Source: Candidatus Woesebacteria bacterium GW2011_GWB1_33_22
GTDB lineage: Bacteria; Patescibacteriota; Microgenomatia; UBA8517
Length of the DNA stretch: 34,851 nt
Direction: 5' to 3'
NCBI GenBank assembly: GCA_000989765.1
Contig: LBOW01000009.1
Coordinates: 1-34,851, forward strand
Shown here: one piece after another, positions 21,255 to 28,702 of the stretch
How positions within the stretch are numbered: the first letter of the stretch is position 1
How the letters are laid out: every line of letters begins with the position of its first letter
Position numbers and translations under genes: made by a program
Notes under the pieces: generated by a model
The model's database searches: none
Seen by the model: only the letters and a program-made list of their open reading frames with translations
What the model was told of the DNA's origin: nothing

Positions 21255-23424
21255 TACTCATCATAGGCCATTTACTAGTAATTAGTAAATCCTCGTTTCC
21301 TAATTCATGCCAACAAGCCTCAGTTATAAAAGGCATAAATGGATGAAGTAGTTTAAGAAAAGTTTTCAATCCATTTATCATTACAGATTTGTGAATTATT
21401 CCAAGTTTCGCTTTTTCAATACAAATATCGCAAAACCAATGCCAAAATTCTTCATAAAGTACTTCTGATGCTATGTTTAATTGATATTTTTCAAGAGCCT
21501 TCGTAACTTCAAGCGTAATTTCATTCATTCTTTTTTCAAAGTCTACATTCTCGTTTGCAATTTCAGCTTTCGGTCCCCAATGTTCTGATTGAAGTAGATT
21601 CAAAAATCTAGCGGAGTTCCAGATTTTATTTGAGAAATTTCTCATCCCTTTTACTTTTTCTTCACCAAAAATTATTTTACTTCCTGACGGGGTACCATAT
21701 AATAGCGACATTCTTAAAGCATCTGCTCCATATTTATCAACAATCTCTATTGGATTAACTACATTATTTTTACTTTTACTCATCTTGATACCTTTAGTGT
21801 CTGCAACCATACTCCACAAATAAACATTTTTAAAAGGAATTTCATTTTTAAGATAAATTGAAAACAAAATCATTCTTGAAATCCAAAATTTTAATATTTC
21901 GGACAGTGTACCTATCATGTCTGTTGGAAAACGGGTTTTAAACTCATTATCCTTTAAAGTTACAATAGGCCACTGGCTTGAAGAAAACCATGTGTCAAAG
22001 GTGTCAGTTTCCGGAAGATACTTACCATCAGGTTTTGTTTCACTAACTATATATTTTGAATTAGCAGGGGCGTTAACCGACTGAAGGCCGTTAAGTACTT
22101 CATCAAAATCAAATTCAGTTATTCTGCCATATTTTTTGTTTCCAGATTTATCAATAAAAGTAACAGATAAATCTTTATTACCGTCTACTTCATACCAAAC
22201 GGGGATTCTAATTCCCCAGACAATCTGACGACTAATTGGCCAATCATGCATAACATCAAGCCAAGAAAGCATGTGCCTTTTGAATTTTTTTGGAAAAAAC
22301 TTAACCTCGTCGTTTTCAACAACTTCTTTTACTTTTGCTTTTAAATCCTTAACTTTTATAAACCAATTAGGAATAATTAGAGGTTCAAGTGTGTGCTTAC
22401 ATTTATAACAGACAGTAACATTGTGTTCATAGTTTTTATCGATCTTTTCTATTAGTCCTTTTTCATCTAAATCTTTAACAACCAATTCTCTAGCCATATT
22501 TACTTTCATCCCAGAATATTTTCCAGTTATATCTGTAAGTCTGCCAAACATGTCAATTACTGAGATTGGACCTTCAATTTCATCTTTATGTCTTTGCCAA
22601 ACTGCAAAATCATTAGGGTCATGAGCTGGCGTAATTTTTACAACTCCTGTTCCAAAGTCTTTATCAACATAACTGTCAGATATAACCTTAATTTTGGTTT
22701 TTCCAAGCAGTCCTTCAATTTCAATTTCTTTTCCAACCCACTTTGAATATCTTTTATCTTTTGGATTAACAGCAAGTGCTGTATCTCCAAATTTCGTTTC
22801 AGGTCTAACAGTTGCTAAAGTTAAAGGTCCATATTTTATATAATAAAGCGGTTCTATTTTTGTTTCATGAACGACCTCTAGTTCTGCTAGAGAGGTTCCA
22901 CAGTGGGTGCAGTAATTTACAATATATCCATCTCTATAAACCAAACCCTCAGACTCCATTTTCTTAAATGTTTCAAAAACCTGATCTGTTACCTTTTTAT
23001 CAAGTGAAAATACACTTCTATCCCAATCGGCTGAGAAACCTAACCTTTTAAATTGTTGAAAAATTAGTCCAGAATTGTTTTTTACAAACTCAAAGATGTT
23101 TTTGTAAAGTGTTTCTCTGTCAAAGTCCATTCTACTTTTACCTTCCTTGGCTAGATTCTTTTCATAGACATACTGTGTTTCAAATCCTGCATGATCCATA
23201 CCTGGGATCCATAAAGCAGAAAAACCCTGCATTCTTTTAAACCTAATCATGACATCGTCTACTGTGTACATAGCATGACCTGCATGAAGTGAAGCATTTG
23301 CATTTGGGGGAGGCATTAATATTGTATAAGGTTCACCTTTCTCTCTTGCCTTAAAAGCTCCAGATTCTTCCCATGTCTTATATATCTCATCTTCATATAA
23401 TTTGTGATCGTATTTTGAATCCAT
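21235..23424 (-). CDS. valS: Valyl-tRNA synthetase, short form
   Basis: A class I synthetase with HIGH motif H-A-G-H (47-50) and K-M-S-K-S (about 547-551). Zinc-type C-T-H-C and C-Y-K-C pairs lie in the editing and connective region, and P-N-W-F-I-K-V is also present. At 729 residues it is shorter than the usual 850-950: the anticodon-binding domain is present but the C-terminal coiled-coil arm is missing, as seen in other reduced genomes. The ATG at 23424 is preceded at 7 bases by TACAAT (23432-23437), predicting a leaderless mRNA. Confidence 0.95.
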   Translation of the reverse strand: MDSKYDHKLYEDEIYKTWEESGAFKAREKGEPYTILMPPPNANASLHAGHAMYTVDDVMIRFKRMQGFSALWIPGMDHAGFETQYVYEKNLAKEGKSRMDFDRETLYKNIFEFVKNNSGLIFQQFKRLGFSADWDRSVFSLDKKVTDQVFETFKKMESEGLVYRDGYIVNYCTHCGTSLAELEVVHETKIEPLYYIKYGPLTLATVRPETKFGDTALAVNPKDKRYSKWVGKEIEIEGLLGKTKIKVISDSYVDKDFGTGVVKITPAHDPNDFAVWQRHKDEIEGPISVIDMFGRLTDITGKYSGMKVNMARELVVKDLDEKGLIEKIDKNYEHNVTVCYKCKHTLEPLIIPNWFIKVKDLKAKVKEVVENDEVKFFPKKFKRHMLSWLDVMHDWPISRQIVWGIRIPVWYEVDGNKDLSVTFIDKSGNKKYGRITEFDFDEVLNGLQSVNAPANSKYIVSETKPDGKYLPETDTFDTWFSSSQWPIVTLKDNEFKTRFPTDMIGTLSEILKFWISRMILFSIYLKNEIPFKNVYLWSMVADTKGIKMSKSKNNVVNPIEIVDKYGADALRMSLLYGTPSGSKIIFGEEKVKGMRNFSNKIWNSARFLNLLQSEHWGPKAEIANENVDFEKRMNEITLEVTKALEKYQLNIASEVLYEEFWHWFCDICIEKAKLGIIHKSVMINGLKTFLKLLHPFMPFITEACWHELGNEDLLITSKWPMMSNEKRTE

Positions 23425-23460
23425 GCCTACAATTGTATCATCTCAATTTGACTTTTGCAG
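23422..23460. repeat. Direct repeat D, copy 1 (second copy 23952-23990)
   Basis: 39 bases with 33 identities to 23952-23990, starting at the ATG of the minus-strand gene and ending TTTTGCAG. Each copy carries a minus-strand TACAAT box plus the -35 region of the plus-strand gene that follows. Confidence 0.85.
23432..23437 (-). promoter_or_regulatory. -10 box of valS
   Basis: TACAAT ending 7 bases before the valS ATG. The same box at the same distance precedes the gene at 23742-23954. Confidence 0.5.
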
Positions 23461-23475
23461 TTATCGATATAGAAT
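23448..23475 (+). promoter_or_regulatory. Promoter of the 76-residue gene
   Basis: TTGACT at 23448-23453, a 16-base spacer and TAGAAT at 23470-23475, ending 6 bases before the ATG at 23482. Confidence 0.6.
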
Positions 23476-23481
23476 ATTGTC

Positions 23482-23712
23482 ATGACAGACTATACACCAC
23501 CACTCCATGAGGAAAGTTCAGCTTCTCTTAAAAACATGTCGGGGGATATATCAATATTAGATTTTCCCACTGGGTCTAAATACGGTAGTGCTGGACGAGT
23601 AGTTTCAAACGATGGCTTAAAAATTAAAATCTGTTACCAATATTCAAAGGAAAATTGTAGTAATTGTGTAGTTGAATGTCCGTTTAATACAAGGAAAAAT
23701 ATTGAATCTTAA
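23482..23712 (+). CDS. Small orphan protein with a four-cysteine cluster
   Basis: A 76-residue protein of unknown family. The first ~45 residues are polar with no clear pattern. The C-terminal part holds four cysteines spaced C-x7-C-x2-C-x3-C-P (C-Y-Q-Y-S-K-E-N-C-S-N-C-V-V-E-C-P). The final C-x2-C-x3-C-P is like the cluster ligands of bacterial ferredoxins, but the first spacing is longer than usual; zinc binding is the alternative. It has its own promoter and lies between valS and a leftover piece of the tsaD end. Confidence 0.5.
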   Translation: MTDYTPPLHEESSASLKNMSGDISILDFPTGSKYGSAGRVVSNDGLKIKICYQYSKENCSNCVVECPFNTRKNIES

Positions 23713-23717
23713 AGTCT

Positions 23718-23739
23718 AAGTCTTGGATTTCGGTCAGTA
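23718..23739. repeat. Direct repeat T, copy 1: leftover tsaD 3' end
   Basis: The minus strand encodes T-D-R-N-P-R-L-R-L-stop, matching V-D-R-N-P-R-L-E-L at the true tsaD end (24264-24285). It lies directly after the 76-residue gene, so the pair D-gene-T occurs twice between valS and tsaD. Confidence 0.8.
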
Positions 23740-23741
23740 TG

Positions 23742-23954
23742 TTAGTGAATAATATCAGTAACACCTTTATTATAAGCGCCTCTGACCGAAACCTCACTTT
23801 CTTTTCCTAAAGACTTAACTTTTTGAAAATAATCATTATAGCGTACTTGTAATTGTTCAGCTGAAAGAGCTTTGATTTCATCGATAGTAGCAATACCAAA
23901 ACCTAAGCAGGATTCAATTGTCTCCTTGCTGTGATGATAGTTTTTTAAGTTCAT
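23742..23954 (-). CDS. Small orphan protein (70 residues)
   Basis: A 70-residue, soluble, helix-rich protein (I-D-E-I-K-A-L-S-A-E-Q-L-Q-V-R-Y-N-D-Y-F-Q, about 24-44). No family recognised. Its start codon and upstream 30 bases are a diverged copy of those of valS, with a TACAAT box 7 bases before the ATG. It has thus taken over a valS-type promoter. A partial tsaD tail lies just beyond its stop. Confidence 0.5.
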   Translation of the reverse strand: MNLKNYHHSKETIESCLGFGIATIDEIKALSAEQLQVRYNDYFQKVKSLGKESEVSVRGAYNKGVTDIIH

Positions 23955-23990
23955 GCCTACAATTGTAGCACTTGAATTTGCATTTTGCAG
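23952..23990. repeat. Direct repeat D, copy 2
   Basis: Second copy of the valS start region (see 23422-23460), here serving the minus-strand 70-residue gene and the plus-strand 82-residue gene. Confidence 0.85.
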
Positions 23991-24006
23991 AGAGAGAGAG
24001 TAATAT
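23978..24006 (+). promoter_or_regulatory. Promoter of the 82-residue gene
   Basis: TTGCAT (23978-23983), a 17-base spacer containing a run of AG dinucleotides, and TAATAT (24001-24006), which ends 6 bases before the ATG at 24013. Confidence 0.45.
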
Positions 24007-24012
24007 CAGCCA

Positions 24013-24261
24013 ATGAAAAGTTTTGGTAGCCCAGAAGCACGTAGTGCAGCTGTTTTTTGTACCCAGTTAGATTGTCGACAAAATTCTGCTGTCCATTTTA
24101 AATCTAAAGTTGCCGCTGAAGAAACTGCACGGATTCATGAGATGGGTAGACACGAATCTGTAATTGTCTATCTTGACAAAGATCATAATATCGATCAATC
24201 AATTGTAGAACAAATTGAAGAACTAACAGGGATTCGTGCATTACACGAACTAATATCCTAA
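24013..24261 (+). CDS. Small orphan protein (82 residues)
   Basis: An 82-residue soluble protein of unknown family: F-C-T-Q-L-D-C-R near the start, K-V-A-A-E-E-T-A-R-I-H-E-M-G-R-H in a likely helix, then S-V-I-V-Y-L-D-K-D-H and a helix I-V-E-Q-I-E-E-L. It is not similar to the 76-residue gene, which occupies the equivalent place in the other repeat unit. Its 3' end overlaps tsaD by 12 bases, convergently. Confidence 0.5.
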   Translation: MKSFGSPEARSAAVFCTQLDCRQNSAVHFKSKVAAEETARIHEMGRHESVIVYLDKDHNIDQSIVEQIEELTGIRALHELIS

Positions 24262-25263
24262 CTCCAGTCTTGGGTTTCGGTCAACAGATTCATAATTATA
24301 AAAATCTTCTAATTTTAATTTTTGATTTTTGATCTTTAAATATGCAGTTACTCCAATCATTCCTGCATTGTCTCCATTAAGTTTTTTAGTATAGGGAACA
24401 TGAAGTTTAATATTATATTTTTTTAATAATTTACGAAGTTTAGATTTTAATAAAATATTATTAGCTACGCCACCTCCAAAAAGTAACGAAGTTACTTTTT
24501 GTGAACAGTGATACTCTAAAACACGGATAATGTGATCGAAAGCGGTGGACTGAAAACTAGCTGCTAAATCATAGATATCCTGCTTTGAAGGATCCTTGAT
24601 TGTGGAAAATAAACGAACTAAAGCTGTTTTTAAGCCTGAGTAACTAAATCTATTTTTAATTTTATCATTTCGTAAAGGTAGAGGTAATTTATATTTGTTA
24701 GGATCTCCCAAACGGGCTATTTTTTCCAAAATTGCTCCACCTGGGTAACCAAGGCCTAAAAGTCTTGCAGCTTTGTCTAATGCTTCACCTAATGCATCAT
24801 CTGAAGTTTCAGCTAAGATTTCATAGTCTCCAATATTTTTAACTAAACATAACATTGTTGTTCCTCCAGAAAGTACTAAACCCAACATTGGAAATTTCGA
24901 GTTTACGAAGGAACTGAGCAAGTGTCCCTCAACATGATTAACAGGTATTAATGGCAATTTATATTTAATGGCTAGTTCTTTCGCTTTATTTATGCCAACT
25001 CCTAATGCAATTCCAAGACCCGGACCAATTGTAACAGCAATAGCGTCTATATTTAGCATTTGACATTTAGCATTTAGCATTGCGCGATTGACTATGTAGT
25101 CGATCCGCTCCTGATGTTGCCTTTGTGCTAGGCTTGGCATGACACCGCCGAAGCTAGCATGGAGAACGGCTTGGCTCCAAATCTTGTTCGAAACGACCTT
25201 AGTGTTATGAGTAATTGCAACCGCCGTCTCATCACAAGATGTATCTATGGCTAATATTTTCAT
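24250..25263 (-). CDS. tsaD: tRNA t6A threonylcarbamoyltransferase TsaD
   Basis: A 337-residue Kae1/TsaD protein that transfers threonylcarbamoyl to A37 of ANN-decoding tRNAs. It shows I-D-T-S-C-D-E-T near the start, the metal-binding H-Q-E-R-I region and N-H-V-E-G-H, S-G-G-T-T, and F-G-G-G-V-A-N-N-I-L-L near the end. One external loop, between Y-I-V-N-R-A and A-I-A-V, is encoded by a seven-base array (M-L-N-A-K-C-Q-M-L-N). It starts 3 bases after the tsaC-tsaE stop. Its 3' end is duplicated at 23718-23739. Confidence 0.95.
   Translation of the reverse strand: MKILAIDTSCDETAVAITHNTKVVSNKIWSQAVLHASFGGVMPSLAQRQHQERIDYIVNRAMLNAKCQMLNIDAIAVTIGPGLGIALGVGINKAKELAIKYKLPLIPVNHVEGHLLSSFVNSKFPMLGLVLSGGTTMLCLVKNIGDYEILAETSDDALGEALDKAARLLGLGYPGGAILEKIARLGDPNKYKLPLPLRNDKIKNRFSYSGLKTALVRLFSTIKDPSKQDIYDLAASFQSTAFDHIIRVLEYHCSQKVTSLLFGGGVANNILLKSKLRKLLKKYNIKLHVPYTKKLNGDNAGMIGVTAYLKIKNQKLKLEDFYNYESVDRNPRLELGY
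25051..25085. repeat. Seven-base-period array 13, coding (tsaD)
   Basis: Five heptamers: ATTTAGC three times, ATTTGAC once and a decayed last unit. On the minus strand the unit is TGCTAAA, which fits NNTARNN. Confidence 0.85.
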
Positions 25264-25266
25264 AAT

Positions 25267-26331
25267 TTATAAATTTCCCCAACTGATTAGACGATCGGAT
25301 AAATTTTTACCGTACCTTATTTTTACCCAAATAATTATTGCATCACTTAAGTATTTCCTAATTTCTTCAATTGCTTTGTCTGCCCATTCGATTGCGATTA
25401 TTGATCTGTCTGTGATTAATTTTTTTATGTTCAAATCATCCAGTTCTGAGTTTGGATCAATCATGCGCCAAGTGTCGATGTGTGCTAACTGCTGGCCGTC
25501 GACAGTCGACTGAAAGCAGCTCAACAAATCATACGTTGGAGACGTGATTTGTTGTCTTATTCCCATGGCACGGGCAAGACCTTTGACAAAAACAGTTTTA
25601 CCAACCCCCATTTCGCCCTCTAGACAAAAAATAATTGCTCTTTTTCCTGCAAAATCCTGATATTTTTGCCAAAGTTCTTTGGCAGTGTTTTGTGTGTTTT
25701 CATCACTGCGCGACAAAACTTCATTTTTACCTTTTAATTTTATTTCGCCCTGCCTTAAAATTACAGTTTCATCATCAAGAGTTGTGTCAATGACAGTTGA
25801 TGGTTCATTATGAGGAAGTTCCCCTGCATCAATCATCAAGTCAATTAACTTCTTTTGTTTTTCTGAAATGTTTTCCAAAATGTCAGATATCTTGTAAGGT
25901 CTTCTTTGATAACTAGCATTTGCAGAGGTTGCCACAATTGGTCTTCCAAATTCTTTGATTAATTTTAATAAATCGGGATAATCTGGAATCCTGACACCCA
26001 AAGTTCCTGTTTCAGATTCTATACCTTTTGGAACCTTGCCTTTTCCTTTTGAAACGACAGTAACAGGTCCAGGTAGAAATCGTTTGTATAAATTAAAAGC
26101 CGTTTTATTTAGTGAAACATACTCTTCAGCCATTTTTTGACCTGAACACATAATTGCATATGGTTTACCTAACGGCCTTTGTTTATATTTATTTAATTTC
26201 TCAACAACCATACAATTGGATGAGTCTACAGCTACGCCGTAAACAGTTTCGCAAGGGAATACTACTAATCCTCCGGCTTCTAAAACTTTAATAATTTCTT
26301 TGTTATCAAACTTACTAATTTTTTTCATCAT
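25267..26331 (-). CDS. TsaC-TsaE fusion protein for t6A synthesis
   Basis: A 354-residue fusion. Residues 1 to ~200 are a TsaC/Sua5-YrdC domain that makes threonylcarbamoyl-AMP (L-E-A-G-G-L-V-V-F-P-C-E-T-V-Y-G, K-Q-R-P-L-G-K-P, P-G-P-V-T, S-A-N-A-S). Residues ~210-354 are the TsaE P-loop ATPase (L-E-G-E-M-G-V-G-K-T, about 237-246; S-P-T-Y-D; H-I-D-T-W; I-E-W-A-D). A short segment just before H-I-D-T-W is encoded by a weak seven-base array. The gene overlaps dedA by 17 bases and precedes tsaD. TsaB is not in the window. Confidence 0.93.
   Translation of the reverse strand: MMKKISKFDNKEIIKVLEAGGLVVFPCETVYGVAVDSSNCMVVEKLNKYKQRPLGKPYAIMCSGQKMAEEYVSLNKTAFNLYKRFLPGPVTVVSKGKGKVPKGIESETGTLGVRIPDYPDLLKLIKEFGRPIVATSANASYQRRPYKISDILENISEKQKKLIDLMIDAGELPHNEPSTVIDTTLDDETVILRQGEIKLKGKNEVLSRSDENTQNTAKELWQKYQDFAGKRAIIFCLEGEMGVGKTVFVKGLARAMGIRQQITSPTYDLLSCFQSTVDGQQLAHIDTWRMIDPNSELDDLNIKKLITDRSIIAIEWADKAIEEIRKYLSDAIIIWVKIRYGKNLSDRLISWGNL
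25486..25514. repeat. Seven-base-period array 14, coding, weak
   Basis: Two clear units (GACAGTC type) with decayed neighbours, encoding Q-S-T-V-D-G-Q-Q in the TsaE domain. Confidence 0.4.
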
Positions 26332-26950
26332 GGGGTTCGTCTTTTTTGAAATGATGATATTCGTGTTTTATGGCTCTAATAATTACGAAAATAGCTATCG
26401 CTAAAAAAATCCAGGCTAAGATTCCAACACCACTAACAATTCTTTTTAAGTATTCTTTTTCATATCCTGCTAAAAACCCCAAAATTGTCATCAGTGAGAC
26501 CCAAGTAATTGACGCAACAGATGCATAAATATTAAATTTTAAGAAATTAATTTTCTCAACACCCGCGATATAACTAATCCAGAAGCGGGTCAAATTAGCC
26601 ATCATAGAAGTTGTTAAAATTACAGTTCCATTATTTCTTAATATCCTTTTAGCAAATTCTGCATTTTTTTCTTGATGCAATTTTTTAACTAGCCACATGC
26701 CGGTTTTGCTTCCCAGGATATAGGCTAAAACAAAAGCTAACCATGCACCGACAGTTCCAGCAATAATAATTGGCACTAAATTTAAAGTTGAACTACCGTT
26801 TGCTAAATAGCCCGCAATGACAAGAATTACTCCTCCAGGAACAGCCCAACCAAACGGAGTAATTTCAATTAGAGACCCAAGAAAAATAATTGGGTAGCCG
26901 AACTGTTCAAAAAGCAAGCTAATTATATTTAGTAACTGATTTATGTCCAC
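26315..26950 (-). CDS. DedA-family (VTT domain) membrane protein
   Basis: A 211-residue membrane protein of the DedA/SNARE-associated family, linked to lipid (undecaprenyl phosphate or phospholipid) translocation. It shows E-Q-F-G-Y-P-I-I-F-L-G-S-L-I-E-I, P-G-G-V-I-L-V-I-A-G, A-Y-I-L-G and the F/T-R-F-W-I-S-Y-I-A-G re-entrant motif. The start is GTG; TATAAT at 26958-26963 ends 7 bases before it. Confidence 0.9.
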   Translation of the reverse strand: MDINQLLNIISLLFEQFGYPIIFLGSLIEITPFGWAVPGGVILVIAGYLANGSSTLNLVPIIIAGTVGAWLAFVLAYILGSKTGMWLVKKLHQEKNAEFAKRILRNNGTVILTTSMMANLTRFWISYIAGVEKINFLKFNIYASVASITWVSLMTILGFLAGYEKEYLKRIVSGVGILAWIFLAIAIFVIIRAIKHEYHHFKKDEPHDEKN

Positions 26951-26957
26951 GAAGCTT

Positions 26958-26963
26958 ATTATA
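26958..26963 (-). promoter_or_regulatory. -10 box of dedA
   Basis: TATAAT ending 7 bases before the GTG start, predicting a leaderless mRNA with a GTG start. Confidence 0.5.
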
Positions 26964-26975
26964 TCTTGGAAAGAA

Positions 26976-27003
26976 TCTAGTATCTAGTAACTAGTAGCTA
27001 GCT
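26976..27003. repeat. Seven-base-period array 15
   Basis: Four heptamers with CTAG at a fixed position: types TCTAGTA (twice), ACTAGTA and GCTAGCT. The stop codon of the VanW gene is at its right edge. Confidence 0.85.
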
Positions 27004-28681
27004 ACTGGGCTGTTCCACGAAGATATATAGCCTGCCAAGGTCTGTAGTTACTTACAAATCTTTGAGAAATTATTGTTTCACCATTTTTAACTACGTTATA
27101 GTCGAATGTAACCTTTGCTCCCCAGGCTTTATGTTCAATTTGTTTAACCGTTCCAGCAGGTAATGTTGGATCGTCAATGTACAAATCTGCAGGAGGGGCC
27201 GTCTGGGACGAAATAATTGGTTTAGATGTTGTTGCAACTCTTCCATCACTTGTTCCGTATATTTCAAAAGTTAAAGTTAGATTGGCTAGATTGATAGTTG
27301 GTTGAATTAAAATATAAGCAGGCGTATCATTTTTGAATTTCAAGTCTGTGGTGGGGGAATAAACAGTTGCGTCAAGACCTGGAGGAAAACCTTGTTCATA
27401 ATAACCAACTCTATAGGCATGGGCTCTTCTCTCAATAATAGGTAAGCCCGCATTAAGTAAAGCTCTAAACAAAGTTGTTGAAACCTGACAAACACCACCG
27501 CCATCGCCTAAAACTGTTTTTCCATCCTTAATTACGTATGCAGCCTTATATCCAGTCAGACTACTAACATCCCCCAAGATATTATTGAAAGAAACCTCTT
27601 CATTTGGAGGAATCAAAACACCTTTAAATCTTGATTGGGCTAGATCAACATTATAAATTCTGTTTGGGATAGAACCTTTAAAATTAGAATTACCTCTACC
27701 TAGTAAAGTGTTAATCCCCAAATCATTTACGTCTTCGTTTTTAATTTTTGCAGGATATATAACAACTGGAATCTCTAAAGTTATAGCTTTGCTGTCAGAG
27801 TTTAATAAATCATCCATTGCAACTTTAATATTTTCGACAAGTTTATCTTCGTTAATAGTTATGCCATCTTTGGAAGGTGTAAATTCTTGAACAATATTAT
27901 TTTCAACAATAAAGACAGAATCCTGAGGATTTCGATTTACAGCTCTTGAAGCTTTTTTAATTTGACCCTCAATTAATTCTTGACTATAATCCCCCCTGGG
28001 GTCAAGCAATTCTAAAAGATTATTGTCAGACAGTTTAATGTTATGTTCTTCAAAAGTAAAAATAATCTCTTTACCAATGAGTTTGGTAGCCCTTACTTTA
28101 TAATCTTCTAATTCACTAGGTTTAAGTGAAGCGTCTACTACTTTAGTGTTGAAACTTAATTCTTCATTAATTTGTAGAGAAATATTAGTAAGAATCTTAC
28201 TTTCAATTTCATTAATATCAATTTCGACCCCATTTTTACCTGGATTAATAACAATAACACCATTGACAATTTTGGCAGACGGCTTAATGGGCTCAATTCC
28301 AGTTTTTGAGGAAATAATCAAAAGTGTTTCGGTTAATTTATTTTTTTCAAAATCTAATTTTAATCCTAAATTCACCGGTTTCAAAATAAGACCCAACTTA
28401 TTCGGAAAATTATAAGCTCTTTCTATCGTTGCATTAAAATCATACTCAAGGTCGATTTCAGAAGTTAATATTTCATATGATATTCCGTTTATTTTAAAAA
28501 TAATTTTTTCTGGAATTTTAATATTTTCCAAGAGCAAATTAGTAGCTGTTTCTTTAGTTTTATCGCCAAGGTAGATTCCAGCTATATAAGTATTTGGATA
28601 AATCTTTTTTATAAAAGGAATAGTAATAATTGAGACAAAAAATAGCAATGCAACAAAAAAATATATAAAGATTTTGGTCAT
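27002..28681 (-). CDS. VanW-family wall protein with peptidoglycan-binding-like repeats
   Basis: A ~559-residue protein: a membrane anchor (first ~20 residues), two PG_binding_4-type repeats (about 50-290), the VanW domain with G-D-G-G-G-V-C-Q-V-S-T-T-L-F (about 388-401), and a C-terminal G5-like segment. Such proteins are common in Gram-positive and CPR envelopes and resemble B. subtilis YoaR. The frame opens at 28696, but the ATG at 28681 (M-T-K-I-F-I) is preceded at 5 bases by TATCAT, so I chose it. It shares a -10 region with the divergent solute-binding protein. Confidence 0.88.
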   Translation of the reverse strand: MTKIFIYFFVALLFFVSIITIPFIKKIYPNTYIAGIYLGDKTKETATNLLLENIKIPEKIIFKINGISYEILTSEIDLEYDFNATIERAYNFPNKLGLILKPVNLGLKLDFEKNKLTETLLIISSKTGIEPIKPSAKIVNGVIVINPGKNGVEIDINEIESKILTNISLQINEELSFNTKVVDASLKPSELEDYKVRATKLIGKEIIFTFEEHNIKLSDNNLLELLDPRGDYSQELIEGQIKKASRAVNRNPQDSVFIVENNIVQEFTPSKDGITINEDKLVENIKVAMDDLLNSDSKAITLEIPVVIYPAKIKNEDVNDLGINTLLGRGNSNFKGSIPNRIYNVDLAQSRFKGVLIPPNEEVSFNNILGDVSSLTGYKAAYVIKDGKTVLGDGGGVCQVSTTLFRALLNAGLPIIERRAHAYRVGYYEQGFPPGLDATVYSPTTDLKFKNDTPAYILIQPTINLANLTLTFEIYGTSDGRVATTSKPIISSQTAPPADLYIDDPTLPAGTVKQIEHKAWGAKVTFDYNVVKNGETIISQRFVSNYRPWQAIYLRGTAQ

Positions 28682-28685
28682 GAGA

Positions 28686-28692
28686 TATGATA
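28686..28692. promoter_or_regulatory. Symmetric -10 shared by two divergent genes
   Basis: TATGATA reads as TATGAT on the plus strand (11 bases before the solute-binding-protein GTG) and TATCAT on the minus strand (5 bases before the vanW ATG). Confidence 0.45.
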
Positions 28693-28702
28693 CCATTTAT
28701 AC

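Noticed and set aside
23482-24261. Small genes between valS and tsaD as an integron
   Set aside because: No integrase and no attC-like secondary structure; the flanking repeats are plainly pieces of valS upstream DNA and the tsaD end.
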